Positions 27,063 to 36,649 of a DNA stretch of 64,000 nt are shown here, one piece after another. Made by a program: the position numbers and the translations under genes. Position 1 is the first letter of the stretch. Every line of letters starts with the position of its first letter. Below the pieces are notes generated by a model, which saw only the letters and a list, made by a program, of their open reading frames with translations, was not told the origin of the DNA and ran no database searches. Source of the stretch: Janthinobacterium sp. ROICE36 (GTDB taxonomy: Bacteria; Pseudomonadota; Gammaproteobacteria; Burkholderiales; Burkholderiaceae_D); the NCBI RefSeq assembly GCF_002869965.1, contig NZ_PEBS01000012.1, positions 37,777-101,776 on the forward strand, written 5' to 3'.

Positions 27063-28751
27063 TCAGACAAAGGCCACAATCAGCGGCCCCAGCAGGGTCA
27101 GAAAAACGTTGGCCAAGGCATACGTGATGGCAAACGGCACGGTGGGAATCGAGTTTTGCGCCGCGTTCAGCACTTCGCCGAAGGCGGGATTGGCGCTGCG
27201 CGAGCCGGACAAGGCGCCAGCGAAGATGGCCACGTTGTCATAACGCAAAATGTAACGGCCGATCAGCATGGTCAGGATCATCGGCAAGATGGTGACCACC
27301 ACGCCTACGCCAAACAGGGTCAGGCCGTGTTCGCGCACGGTTTGCACGGCTTGCAGGCCGGACGTGAGGCCGACGACGGCGACAAAACCGGCCAGGCCCA
27401 GGTCTTTCAGGATTTGCACGGCGCCGCTGGGCATGTAGCCGAAGGTCTGGCGCTTGGCGCGGAACCAGCCGAATACCAGGCCCGACAGCAACACGCCGCC
27501 GCCGCTGCCCAGGGTCAGTGGAATCGAACCGATGCGCGCCACCAGCAAGCCCACCAGCAAACCGACGACGAGGCCGGCGCCCATGTAGACAAAGTCCGTC
27601 TTGGCGCTCGGCACGATGATGTAGCCCACTTCGGCCGCCACGCGCTTGACATCTTGCTCGGCGCCATAAATGGACACCACGTCGCCCGTCTGCACCACGG
27701 TTTCCGATTGCATGGGCAAGATCTTGCCCATGCGACTCAGCTGCACGACAAAGATGCCGTGACGCACGCCGGGCGCCGTCGCATTGCGGATTTCACCCAC
27801 CGTCTTGTTGTGGTAAGCCTTGTTGGTCAGCACCATGTCGCGGCGCTGCATCACCAATTCCATGCCTTCGACGGCAAGCAATTCCTTGCCCAGCTGGGAA
27901 GAGACGCTGAGCATGGCTTCACGCCGGCCCACCAGCAGCACGACATCGTCGGCCGCCAGCACCAGGTCCGGGCTGACGTCGATGATCTGGCCATTGCGTT
28001 TCACGCGCTCGATGGTGATGGCCGTGTTCGGATGGGCACTTTCGATGTCCGCCACCGAGCGCCCGGCGCCCGGGCCCACGTCGTAGATGCGACCGATCAG
28101 GTCGGGCGCGGCCGGCGTCTGGCCGGGTCCCAGTACCTGCACGCTCGCCTGCAGCGCCATTTCCGCCTTGATCGCATCTTCGCGGATGGTACGTTTCATC
28201 AGTTTCGGCAAGATGTTGACGCAGACAATGATGGCGCCAAACGAGCCGAACACATACGTCACGGCATAGCCGACAGCCACGTTGCCCTGCAGGCGCGCCA
28301 CCTCGTCGGCCGCCAGGCCCAGCTTGGTAATGGCGTCGCCGGCCGTGCCGATGATGGCTGACTGCGTCAAGCCGCCCGCCGCCACGCCGGCCGCCAGGCC
28401 CTTGTCCAGGCCAAAGACCTTGGCCATGATGACCACCGTCAGCAGCGCCGTCACGGCCAGCACCACGGCCAGGATGATTTCGCGCACCGACTGGCGGCCC
28501 AGGGAATTGAAGAACTGCGGCCCGCTTTCATAGCCGACCGCGTAAATGAACAGGGCGAACAGCACCGACTTGACGCCGGGATCGATGGCGACGCCTACCT
28601 GGCTGACGAGTACCGCCACCAGGAGTGAACCGGCGACCCCGCCCAGCTGAAACGAGCCGAACTTGATCTTGCCGATGTAGTAACCCACTGCCAGGGAGAG
28701 AAACAAGGCAATTTCAGGCGACTTCTTGAATAACTCATGCAACCATTCCAT
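27063..28751 (-). CDS. aspT: Aspartate:alanine antiporter (first copy, next to aspD)
   Basis: A 562-residue inner-membrane transporter of the AspT/YidE-YbjL (AAE) family. Hydrophobic N- and C-terminal halves flank a central cytosolic part with two RCK_C/TrkA_C-like domains (VKRNGQIIDVSPDLVLAADDVVLLVGRR; GDVVSIYGAEQDVKRV). Family repeats GxxGGGLTQSAIIGTAGDA and GALSGSRSANPAFGEVL are present in the two halves. It should exchange external aspartate for internal alanine. It is 70 bp upstream of aspD. Confidence 0.9.
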   Translation of the reverse strand: MEWLHELFKKSPEIALFLSLAVGYYIGKIKFGSFQLGGVAGSLLVAVLVSQVGVAIDPGVKSVLFALFIYAVGYESGPQFFNSLGRQSVREIILAVVLAVTALLTVVIMAKVFGLDKGLAAGVAAGGLTQSAIIGTAGDAITKLGLAADEVARLQGNVAVGYAVTYVFGSFGAIIVCVNILPKLMKRTIREDAIKAEMALQASVQVLGPGQTPAAPDLIGRIYDVGPGAGRSVADIESAHPNTAITIERVKRNGQIIDVSPDLVLAADDVVLLVGRREAMLSVSSQLGKELLAVEGMELVMQRRDMVLTNKAYHNKTVGEIRNATAPGVRHGIFVVQLSRMGKILPMQSETVVQTGDVVSIYGAEQDVKRVAAEVGYIIVPSAKTDFVYMGAGLVVGLLVGLLVARIGSIPLTLGSGGGVLLSGLVFGWFRAKRQTFGYMPSGAVQILKDLGLAGFVAVVGLTSGLQAVQTVREHGLTLFGVGVVVTILPMILTMLIGRYILRYDNVAIFAGALSGSRSANPAFGEVLNAAQNSIPTVPFAITYALANVFLTLLGPLIVAFV

Positions 28752-28807
28752 ACAGACCGCCTTTCGTGTTGAAGGAATTCTTTACTACATCCGTCCTTGC
28801 GGGCGGC

Positions 28808-30490
28808 TTACACATGCACAGAGCCGGCCAGGGCCACGATGAGCGGTCCCAGCAGAGGCAGTACCACGTTCGAGATGGCATACGTAATCGTGTACCCCAG
28901 CAGGGGCGTCGAGTTGCCGGCCGCGTTTTGCACGGCCGACAGGGCCGGCGTGCTGCACTGCTGGCCGGCGATGGCGCCCAGCAGCACGGGCGCTTCCAGC
29001 TTGAGGAAAAAGTGGCCTACCAGCAAGGAGAGCGAGGCGGGGATGACAGCGATCAAGACGCCCATCAGCGGCAGCGACAGCCCGTATTGGCGGATCAGAT
29101 CGATCGCCTGCGGTCCCGACGCCAGACCCACGCAGGCAATGAAGGTGGCCAGGCCGATATCCTTCATCATGTCGAGCGCACTGGGGTGGATGCCCGGCAT
29201 GCCCGGCTTTCTCGCCTGGTACCAGCCGAACACCAGGCCCGTCAGCAAGGCGCCGCCGCCCGTGCCCAGCGAAAAGGGAATGCCGCCCAGCTTGGCACTG
29301 AAGCCGCCGATATACACGCCCAACACGATGCCGATGCTGGCGTAGACGATATTGCTGCGGTCCCCAGTGGGCACGCGCTTGCCGATGGCGGCCAGCGCCG
29401 TGTTCAGCTCGCGCCCTTCCTTCGTGCCATACAGGCGCAGCAGGTCGTCGCGCTGCAGGGCCAGGTCCGGCAAGGGCGGCATGCTGTGTTCGCCACGCAC
29501 GACGGCCGCCACATGCACGCCGGAAGGCAAGGCCAGCTGGCGCAAGGGCCGGCCGACCAGCGCGGCTTGCTGCAACACCACTTCGACGGCGGAAACGGCC
29601 ATGTTCAAGCCCGTCGTGTCGGCAAATTCCTCGCCCAGGATGGCTTCGGCCGCCACCAGCGCGGGACGGTGGCCGATCACCAGCACTTCGTCGTTGTTGC
29701 GCAGTCGCAATGCGGGTTCCAAAGGCAATACCTTGCCGTGCCGGCGCACGCGCGTGATGCTGGCGCGGCCCGCGAAAATATGCTGCAAGGCATCGAGACG
29801 GCGTCCCGCGCCGCGGCTGATGCGGTAGGCGCGGCCCACCATTTCCGGCGTCGCCTGCACGCCGTCGCCATCAGTCTGCGCACCGCCCATCTTTTCCCAC
29901 AATTTATCGGCTTCCTCGCGCAGGTTGACGCGCAGCAACAGCGGAAAAATCTGGCTGGTAACGATGACGATGGCGATCAAGCCGAAGATGTAGGTGATCG
30001 AATACGCGGTGACCACGTTGGCTTGCAGCTCGGCGATGCGGGCCGCCGGCAGCGCCAGCTTGGAGATGGCGTCCGTGGCCGTACCGACGACGGCCGACTC
30101 CGTCGCCGCGCCCGCCATCATGCCGGCCGCCGTGCCCTGGTCCAGGCCCAGGAAACGCGTGGCCAACAGCACCAGCGCCAGCACTACCAGCACTTCGATC
30201 AAGCACAGTATTCCCAAACGCAAGCCCTTGGCATTCAGGTTGGCAAAAAACTGGGGACCGCCCGCATAGCCGAGGGCAAAGATGAACAGCATGAAAAAGA
30301 CATTCTTGACGCTGGCGTCCAGGGTGATGCCCAGCTGGCCGATCAGCAGCGCGGCGATCAGGGTGCCGCACACGCCGCCCAGCTGGATGGGACCGAAGCG
30401 TATCTGCCCGACCGCGTAGCCCAGGGCCAGGGCCAGGAACAAAGCCAATTCGGGCACCTGGTGCAATACCGATGCGATCGACTCGAGCAT
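28808..30490 (-). CDS. aspT: Aspartate:alanine antiporter (second copy, operon start)
   Basis: A 560-residue paralogue of the neighbouring AspT with the same layout: two membrane halves with GMMAGAATESAVVGTATDAI and GAIAGQQCSTPALSAVQ repeats, and two central RCK_C-like domains (VRRHGKVLPLEPALRLRNNDEVLVIGHRP; DDLLRLYGTKEG). It is only moderately similar to the first copy, so this is an old duplication and not a recent one. It is the first gene of the operon, with a leader of up to 269 bp. The two may differ in substrate or work as an obligate pair; sequence does not tell. Confidence 0.88.
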   Translation of the reverse strand: MLESIASVLHQVPELALFLALALGYAVGQIRFGPIQLGGVCGTLIAALLIGQLGITLDASVKNVFFMLFIFALGYAGGPQFFANLNAKGLRLGILCLIEVLVVLALVLLATRFLGLDQGTAAGMMAGAATESAVVGTATDAISKLALPAARIAELQANVVTAYSITYIFGLIAIVIVTSQIFPLLLRVNLREEADKLWEKMGGAQTDGDGVQATPEMVGRAYRISRGAGRRLDALQHIFAGRASITRVRRHGKVLPLEPALRLRNNDEVLVIGHRPALVAAEAILGEEFADTTGLNMAVSAVEVVLQQAALVGRPLRQLALPSGVHVAAVVRGEHSMPPLPDLALQRDDLLRLYGTKEGRELNTALAAIGKRVPTGDRSNIVYASIGIVLGVYIGGFSAKLGGIPFSLGTGGGALLTGLVFGWYQARKPGMPGIHPSALDMMKDIGLATFIACVGLASGPQAIDLIRQYGLSLPLMGVLIAVIPASLSLLVGHFFLKLEAPVLLGAIAGQQCSTPALSAVQNAAGNSTPLLGYTITYAISNVVLPLLGPLIVALAGSVHV

Positions 30491-30759
30491 GGAAAAACCT
30501 TCGGAAAGATAAGGGATGGCTGCAAGGGAACAGAGGATTGGACCGCTGGCAGCGGCCTACTTTTGAACGGGCGCACGGGCCCCGCACGACAGTCGCCATG
30601 GCGACTTCTGCTGATAAATTGCTGTAAAGTGCGAATATCTTCGACTAAAATTTTATAAGTGTCAATAGATGTTCTATCGAACTCGCCTTGCGGTTCATCA
30701 AACATCCCGCGATCCCGCGCACGATTGAAGCGGTGATTTGACACCGATCAACAAAACCA

Positions 30760-31251
30760 TTAGTAATAATTTGGACGGTACCAAAGTGCCTTGCGCGCCA
30801 GCGGAGTCTCCTTCGTAACATCAGGATTGGCCAGCTCCAGCATGTACCGATGTGACAGCTTCAGGCCATCCGCGAAACGGCCGAAGTGCCGCTGAAACAG
30901 CTGCGCGAAACTGCCATCGGCGAGCATGGTTTCCAGTCCGATTTCAATGTGGCGTGCCAGTTCGGGCCTGTGCCTGCCGACAAAAAAATACAGCGCGGCC
31001 GGGTAGCGGATGACCAGGTGGGCATCGAGCGCCAGCGGCGATTGCGCATGGCTGGCCAACTCGCTTTGCACCTCGATCACGGAACGGGGAACGTAGTCGA
31101 TGCGCCCTGCCGCCAGTGGCTGGAACAGGCCGTCGTAGGTGCTCGATGTATCGAGGCGCAAGCCATTCGCTGCAGGGGGCGGCGTTGCATGGCCCCTCCT
31201 TTCCAGCGCTTTTATCAGCGCTCTTATCAGAATGACAGTATCGCGCAGCAA
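30760..31251 (-). pseudogene. C-terminal remnant of a periplasmic solute-binding-like protein
   Basis: 163 codons resembling only the last half of SBP_bac_3-like periplasmic proteins (TYDGLFQPLAAGRIDYVPRSVIEVQSE, then AALYFFVGRHRPELARHIEIGL). There is no signal peptide and the first lobe is missing. The 190 bp upstream hold no continuation in the same frame that I can follow. It is probably a truncated relic; a genuine short gene is possible but unlikely. Confidence 0.6.
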
Positions 31252-31438
31252 AGCACGCTTGTCGGCTGGAATAAGGAAACTGTGTATAAAACAACAGCCG
31301 TTTCAGGCAGCGCCGGAGCGCGTGAATTAATCCAGATCAATAAAACCGCAAATAGAAAATATATCTTGCGTGCTGCTCTGGACGGCATGCGCGCCCCTCG
31401 CCTACGCTGTTTTTTTATTTGAAAAACAAGAGGAACCC

Positions 31439-31702
31439 ATGCAAACAGCGCGCTTGAATATTATCGGTATGGATCACGAAGGCTGCGCCGACAGGCTGAC
31501 GGGCGCGCTCGAAGCCGTCACAGGCGTGGCCACCGTGTGCGTCTCGCTGGCGCGCCACGGCGCCACGGTGCAATTTGACGAACGGCTGGCCACGCAGGAA
31601 CGCCTGCTGGCGGCCGTCAACGACGCCGGCTTCAAGGGCGAGACCTCCGATGAGGAACAACTGCCGTCCTGCAGCGGCGCCTGCGGCCACTGCCGCCACT
31701 GA
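31439..31702 (+). CDS. Small heavy-metal-associated (HMA) domain protein
   Basis: An 87-residue HMA-fold protein of the copper-chaperone/MerP type (betaalphabetabetaalphabeta pattern; TGVATVCVSLARHGATVQFD, VNDAGFKGE). The metal loop reads GMDHEGC where GMxCxxC is usual, so the first cysteine is replaced by His. A Cys/His-rich tail (CSGACGHCRH) may supply extra ligands. The start at 31439 has GAGGAA before it; an upstream in-frame start would add 23 unrelated residues. It stands alone, convergent with ubiT. Confidence 0.8.
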   Translation: MQTARLNIIGMDHEGCADRLTGALEAVTGVATVCVSLARHGATVQFDERLATQERLLAAVNDAGFKGETSDEEQLPSCSGACGHCRH

Positions 31703-31726
31703 ACGCCTGCTCCAGCCCTGCTCCGC

Positions 31727-32239
31727 TCAGCCTTCCCGCGCGCCCCGGTCGCGCAAATGCGCCAACACGCGACGCGGCCCCAGCGCCTGCAAATCGAACG
31801 GCGGCAGCTCGATGGCGTCGAGCGTATTCTTGAACAGCAGGCCCAGCTCCGTATCGCCTTCCAGGCTCAAACGACGGCTGAAGAACAGCGTATCCGGATC
31901 TTCCTGGCGCCGCGCCATCAGCATCAAATCATGCACGCTGGCAGCGATGCACAGGTCCGGCACGTCCACATAGCGCTCGGCCACGAACACCGTGCCCTGC
32001 CACTCGAAATCGAAGGCGATGCCCGCGTCGAGCAAGCGCAGGCGCAGGCTGCGCCCCTCCAGGATGCGCCGCACATCGTCGGGCAATTGCGGCGCCAGCA
32101 GGCGGTTCAAGCCTTGCACGAATAGCCAGGAGGCGGGATACGGCGGCAGCTTGGACAGCAATTCGGCCAGCGGCTCGGGCAGCCGGTACGACATGGCGGG
32201 CTTGGCCGGGATGGGCAATCTTTCCAGTTGATCTTGCAT
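31727..32239 (-). CDS. ubiT: UbiT, accessory factor for anaerobic ubiquinone synthesis
   Basis: A 170-residue protein with an SCP2 lipid-binding domain (RRILEGRSLRLRLLDAGIAFDFEWQGT, then PDTLFFSRRLSLEGDTELGLLFKN). UbiT is thought to carry prenylated intermediates in O2-independent ubiquinone synthesis. The true start is at 32239, after AAGGAAG. It is 20 bp from the ubiV stop and last in a ubiU-ubiV-ubiT operon, the standard gene set. Confidence 0.88.
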   Translation of the reverse strand: MQDQLERLPIPAKPAMSYRLPEPLAELLSKLPPYPASWLFVQGLNRLLAPQLPDDVRRILEGRSLRLRLLDAGIAFDFEWQGTVFVAERYVDVPDLCIAASVHDLMLMARRQEDPDTLFFSRRLSLEGDTELGLLFKNTLDAIELPPFDLQALGPRRVLAHLRDRGAREG

Positions 32240-32259
32240 GCTGCTTCCTTTCGATGCGT

Positions 32260-33162
32260 TCAATGAGCGACGTGCTGTTCCATGCCGGGCTGGCCGTGCC
32301 AATAGCCGTCGCAGGCGCCGGCCGGCTGGCAGGCCGCCAGCTGGGCCTGCGCGCCCACGCCGCTGACCTGGCCGCGGCGGGCGCGGTCGAAGATGGCGAT
32401 GACTTGTTCCGTATGCATGGCCTGCGGGCTGATGCGCGCCACCGCCACGCCCATGTCGCGCATGGCGTCGAGTTCGCGCACCAGGTTGTAGACCAGCGCC
32501 GACTGCGTCTGCGTGCCATTCAGTACGAGGAACGGCACTTCGTCGCGCGTGCGCAGCAGCAGGCCGTCCGGTTCTTCCAGGCAGCTGTAGCCGCAATCGT
32601 CCTTCGGCAGGTTGCGGTTGCGCGCCGTGAAGCAGCGCGCGGAAAACGCCAGCGGCATGCGGCCATAGGCGAACACTTCCGTCTCCAGCCCTTCGGGTTT
32701 CTGATGCTGCATCTCGGCCAGAGCCGCTTGTCCCATTTCCAGCGGCATCACCCAGCGCCGCGCACCCAGGCGCGCCAGCAATTGCAGGCTGGGGCCATTG
32801 AACAGGTTCAAATGGGGACCGGCGACGAAGGGCGCGCCCTTTTCCATGCAGTGCACGGCGCCCATGTCGTTGGCCTCGACCGTATAGCGGCCATTGCCCG
32901 CGATGCGGCGCAGGGTCGCCAGTTCGGCGCCCGCCTCGATCAGCGCCTGCGTCGACAGCACCACTTCCTTGCCTGCCGCGGCCAGCATGTCGGCGATATC
33001 GAGCCAGTCGGCCAAGCGCAACTCGTGCCGGCGCGAGCACACGGTTTCGCCCAGGTACACGATATCGACGGCGGTGCCGGCGATCTGCTGGTAAAACTCG
33101 AAGACGGTGGCGCGCGGCCAGTAGTACAGCAAAGGGCCCAAAGAAAGCTTCAGCATGTTCAT
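32260..33162 (-). CDS. ubiV: UbiV, O2-independent ubiquinone hydroxylase subunit
   Basis: A 300-residue U32-peptidase-family protein that with UbiU forms a [4Fe-4S] complex hydroxylating the ubiquinone ring without oxygen. The cluster ligands appear as VCSRRHE near residue 42 and the spaced cysteines in [18 protein letters not shown]. The ATG at 33162 is 3 bp after the ubiU stop. A Cys/His-containing C-terminal tail ([15 protein letters not shown]) is typical of this clade. Confidence 0.92.
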   Translation of the reverse strand: MNMLKLSLGPLLYYWPRATVFEFYQQIAGTAVDIVYLGETVCSRRHELRLADWLDIADMLAAAGKEVVLSTQALIEAGAELATLRRIAGNGRYTVEANDMGAVHCMEKGAPFVAGPHLNLFNGPSLQLLARLGARRWVMPLEMGQAALAEMQHQKPEGLETEVFAYGRMPLAFSARCFTARNRNLPKDDCGYSCLEEPDGLLLRTRDEVPFLVLNGTQTQSALVYNLVRELDAMRDMGVAVARISPQAMHTEQVIAIFDRARRGQVSGVGAQAQLAACQPAGACDGYWHGQPGMEQHVAH

Positions 33163-33165
33163 CCT

Positions 33166-34203
33166 CTATTTCCAAGATCTATGGTAGGCGCCTAAAGTGT
33201 GCTGCTGGCCCTCGGCCAGCTTGTCCATCGCCGCCATCCAGCCCGGCTTGACGGCATAGCGGGGATTGCCTTCGCGGCAGGCGTCGATCGCTTCGCGCCA
33301 CACGCGCGTGACCTGCGCCACGTAGGCGGGGCTGCGCTGGCGCCCTTCGATTTTCACGGCGCGCACGCCCATGGCGATCAGTTGCGGCAGCAGCGCCAGC
33401 GTATTCAAGCTGGCCGGCTCCTCGATCGCGTAATACTCTTCGTCATTGACTTCGAAACGCCCCTTGCACAGCGTGGGATAGCTGGCGTTTTCACCGGGCG
33501 CGTAGCGGTCGATCAGCACGCCGTTCAGGCGCGACTCCAGGCCGTTCGGCGTTTCCAGCCAGCGCACGGCCTTGGCCGGCGAGCACACGCCATGGGTATT
33601 CGGCGCCTCGCCCGTCGCATACGACGACAGCGCGCAACGCCCTTCGACCATCACGCACAGGCTGCCGAAGCCGAAGACCTCGATCTCGACTTCCGTCTTG
33701 GCGATCAGTTGTTCCACCTGCGCCATCGACAGCACGCGCGGCAGCACGGCGCGGGCGATGCCGAAGTGTTCATGATAAAAATTGATGGCTTCGTAGTTGG
33801 TGGCCGAGCCCTGCACGGACAGGTGCAGGCGCAGTTGCGGCTGGTGCTGGGCCGCGTAGGCCATCAGGCCCGGATCGGCAACGATCATGGCGTCGATGCC
33901 CGCCGCGGCGGCGCGGTCGATGGCGCTGCGCCACACGACCCAGTTGTGCGCTTGCGGATAGGTGTTCAGCGCCAGCAGCACCTTGCGTCCGTACTGGTGG
34001 GCATAGCGCACGCCCTCGGCGATGGCCTTCTCGTCAAAATTGAGGCCGGCGAAATTGCGTGCATTGGTGGCGTCGCGAAAGCCCAGGTAAACGGTATCGG
34101 CGCCATTGTCGACGGCCGCTTTCAAGGCAGGCAGGCTGCCGGCGGGGCAGACCAGTTCCAGCGGTCCGGCCACGCGGGTGGCGGTAGTTGATTCAAGCAT
34201 CAT
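33166..34203 (-). CDS. ubiU: UbiU, O2-independent ubiquinone hydroxylase subunit
   Basis: A 345-residue U32-family partner of UbiV. ELVCPAGSLPALKAAVDNGADTVYLG is the family N-terminus. The [4Fe-4S] cysteines lie in GSLCVMVEGRCALSSYATG, the following HGVCSP and YPTLCKGRFEV. Two ATGs (34203, 34198-34200) follow AGGACTGTGAAC. Longer upstream frames are unrelated sequence. It is the first gene of the ubiUVT operon, divergent from a small membrane-protein gene with a shared 162-bp promoter region. Confidence 0.93.
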   Translation of the reverse strand: MMLESTTATRVAGPLELVCPAGSLPALKAAVDNGADTVYLGFRDATNARNFAGLNFDEKAIAEGVRYAHQYGRKVLLALNTYPQAHNWVVWRSAIDRAAAAGIDAMIVADPGLMAYAAQHQPQLRLHLSVQGSATNYEAINFYHEHFGIARAVLPRVLSMAQVEQLIAKTEVEIEVFGFGSLCVMVEGRCALSSYATGEAPNTHGVCSPAKAVRWLETPNGLESRLNGVLIDRYAPGENASYPTLCKGRFEVNDEEYYAIEEPASLNTLALLPQLIAMGVRAVKIEGRQRSPAYVAQVTRVWREAIDACREGNPRYAVKPGWMAAMDKLAEGQQHTLGAYHRSWK

Positions 34204-34365
34204 GATGTTCACAGTCCTGTATCGGCTCAGGGTGCAGACTATAGCCCCGCCCATGCTGCCCAGTCCTTGACGCAGGTGAAGGAATGCATGCATGGCTGGC
34301 GCACCTTCCACTTGCTTGACCTGGCTGTAAAATGCCCCACTTTTCTCCCTCTTCGATTGCCCACC

Positions 34366-34782
34366 ATGACCCGCAAACTGCTGCTGATTTTTCTTCTGAC
34401 CCTGTTCCTCACCGCGCTGCAAGTGCAGTGGGCCGGGCCGGCCGATGGCTATGACGCAGGGAACATCTCCGTGCTGTCGCCGGAAGTGCTGGGCGCCTAT
34501 CCTGGCGTGCTGCTGCTGTTCCTGCTGGCCGTGTTCGCGCGCCGCCAACTGCCGCTGCTGCGTCAGGCCGCCATCTGCACTGGCTTGCTGGCCATCTACT
34601 GGTTGCTGGCGAACTACGCCACCTTCGATGCGCGCGTGGCCAGCTGGAGCACCTATACGCCGCTGGAAATCTGGGCCCACCTGCTGCCCGCCTCCGTCGC
34701 CAGCATCGCCGCCTGTGGCGCCGCGTTCTTTTGCGCGAGCTGGCTGATCCTGCGCGAAACGCGCTGGAACAAAACCGGCTAA
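34366..34782 (+). CDS. Predicted four-helix membrane protein
   Basis: A 138-residue integral membrane protein with about four hydrophobic segments (LLLIFLLTLFLTALQ, VLLLFLLAVFA, ICTGLLAIYWLLA, SVASIAACGAAFFCASWLI). No known motif. The start at 34366 (ATG ACC CGC) matches the beginning of the first helix. It lies between the divergent ubiU and the nrdD gene, so a link to low-oxygen growth is possible but only by position. Confidence 0.7.
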   Translation: MTRKLLLIFLLTLFLTALQVQWAGPADGYDAGNISVLSPEVLGAYPGVLLLFLLAVFARRQLPLLRQAAICTGLLAIYWLLANYATFDARVASWSTYTPLEIWAHLLPASVASIAACGAAFFCASWLILRETRWNKTG

Positions 34783-34791
34783 GGTGGTTTT

Positions 34792-34805
34792 TTCACCTGG
34801 ATCAA
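34792..34805 (+). promoter_or_regulatory. Candidate FNR/ANR site upstream of nrdD
   Basis: TTCAC-CTGG-ATCAA has one perfect FNR half-site (ATCAA) and a degenerate left half against TTGAT-N4-ATCAA. It is about 96 bp before the nrdD start, a sensible distance for an anaerobically activated gene. It is by-eye evidence only. Confidence 0.4.
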
Positions 34806-34900
34806 GGATACGCGAATCGCTTGCACGCCACCTTTGACTGCACTACATTTAGTAGATAACCTTCATAAAAACACCGCATGTTGTGTTTACTGGAGGTTTC

Positions 34901-36649
34901 ATGACGACGAATGCAGTTTCTCCCACACGCGGCCAGGTCGATGTCGCCGCGTCCATCAATGAATACCTGGAACGGCGCGACTGGCGCGTGAACGCCAACG
35001 CCAACCAGGGGTATTCCCTGGGTGGCCTGATCCTCAATGTCTCGGGCAAGGTCATCGCCAATTATTGGCTGGACCAGGTGTATCCACCGGAAGTGGGCGC
35101 GGCGCACCGCGAAGCGGCGCTGCACATCCACGACCTCGACATGCTGGCCGGCTATTGCGCCGGCTGGTCGCTGCGCACCCTGCTGCATGAAGGCTTGAAT
35201 GGCGTGCCGGGCAAGATCGAATCGGGCCCGCCGAAGCACATGTCGAGTGCCATCGGCCAGATCGTCAATTTTCTCGGTACCCTGCAAAACGAATGGGCCG
35301 GCGCGCAGGCGTTCAGCTCCTTCGACACCTACATGGCACCCTACATCCGCAAGGACGGCCTGCGCTACGAAGACGTACGCCAGACCATGCAGGAGCTGAT
35401 CTTCAACCTCAACGTGCCGTCGCGCTGGGGCACGCAGACGCCGTTTACCAACCTCACTTTCGACTGGGTCTGCCCGGACGACCTGCGCGAGCAGATTCCC
35501 GTCATCGCCGGCCAGGAAATGGACTTCAGCTATGGCGAGCTGCAGGCGGAGATGGACATGATCAACCGCGCGTATATCGAGATCATGATGGCGGGCGACG
35601 CCAAGGGCCGCGTCTTCACCTTCCCCATCCCCACCTATAACATCACCGAGGACTTCGACTGGCATAGCGAGAATGCGGAACGCCTGTTCGAAATGACGGC
35701 CCGCTACGGCCTGCCCTACTTCCAGAATTTCATCAATTCGGAACTCAAGCCGAACATGATCCGCTCCATGTGCTGCCGATTGCAACTGGACTTGCGCGAA
35801 CTGCTGAAACGGGGCAATGGCCTGTTCGGCTCCGCCGAGCAGACGGGTTCCCTGGGCGTGGTCACCATCAACTGCGCGCGCCTGGGCCACCTGTGGCGCG
35901 GCGACGAAGCGGCGCTGCTGGCCGACCTGGACCGCCTGCTGGAGCTCGGCAAGACCAGCCTGGAAATCAAGCGCCGCACCATCGAGGAACTGATGCAGCA
36001 AGGCCTGTTCCCCTACACCAAGCGCTACCTGGGCACCCTGCGCAACCACTTTTCCACCCTGGGGGTGAACGGCATCAACGAGATGATCCGCAATTTCAGC
36101 GGCGACGCTTACGACATCACGTCCGCCGAGGGCCATGCGCTGGCGATACGCCTGCTCGACCACGTGCGCGCCCGCATGGTGGCATTCCAGGAAGAGACGG
36201 GCCACATGTACAACCTGGAAGCGACACCGGCCGAGGGCACCACCTACCGCTTCGCCCGCGAAGACCGCAAGCGCTATCCGGCCATCCTGCAAGCGGGCAC
36301 GCCGGACAATCCGTATTACACCAACTCGTCGCAGCTGCCCGTGGGCCACACGGACGACCCGTTCGAGGCGCTGGAATTGCAGGATGCACTGCAGCGCAAG
36401 TACACGGGCGGCACGGTACTGCACCTGTACATGACGGAAGCCCTGTCGGACGCCAACGCCTGCCGCGAACTGGTGAAACGCGCGCTGAGCCGCTTTTCCC
36501 TGCCCTACATCACCGTCACGCCCACCTTTTCCATCTGTCCGCGCCATGGCTACCTGGCCGGCAAACATGAATTCTGCCCCACCTGCGACGCGGAACTGAT
36601 CGCCCGCAAGCAGGCCCACCCTGTTCCATCACTTGAGGAAACACCATGA
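34901..36649 (+). CDS. nrdD: Anaerobic ribonucleoside-triphosphate reductase, large part
   Basis: A 582-residue class III ribonucleotide reductase chain. It has the alpha/beta barrel with MCCRLQLDLRELLKRGNGLFGS and the C-terminal zinc-site cysteines CPRHGYLAGKHEFCPTC. The glycyl-radical segment that normally follows within the same chain is absent: the protein ends about 23 residues after the last zinc cysteine. That segment is in the next small gene. The ATG at 34901 follows TGGAGG; a GTG at 34883 is less likely. The stop overlaps the next start as ATGA. Confidence 0.92.
   Translation: MTTNAVSPTRGQVDVAASINEYLERRDWRVNANANQGYSLGGLILNVSGKVIANYWLDQVYPPEVGAAHREAALHIHDLDMLAGYCAGWSLRTLLHEGLNGVPGKIESGPPKHMSSAIGQIVNFLGTLQNEWAGAQAFSSFDTYMAPYIRKDGLRYEDVRQTMQELIFNLNVPSRWGTQTPFTNLTFDWVCPDDLREQIPVIAGQEMDFSYGELQAEMDMINRAYIEIMMAGDAKGRVFTFPIPTYNITEDFDWHSENAERLFEMTARYGLPYFQNFINSELKPNMIRSMCCRLQLDLRELLKRGNGLFGSAEQTGSLGVVTINCARLGHLWRGDEAALLADLDRLLELGKTSLEIKRRTIEELMQQGLFPYTKRYLGTLRNHFSTLGVNGINEMIRNFSGDAYDITSAEGHALAIRLLDHVRARMVAFQEETGHMYNLEATPAEGTTYRFAREDRKRYPAILQAGTPDNPYYTNSSQLPVGHTDDPFEALELQDALQRKYTGGTVLHLYMTEALSDANACRELVKRALSRFSLPYITVTPTFSICPRHGYLAGKHEFCPTCDAELIARKQAHPVPSLEETP

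Noticed and set aside
34262..34281. TTGAC-GCAG-GTGAA as FNR site for ubiU
   Set aside because: Three mismatches to the consensus, including both inner positions; too weak to report.
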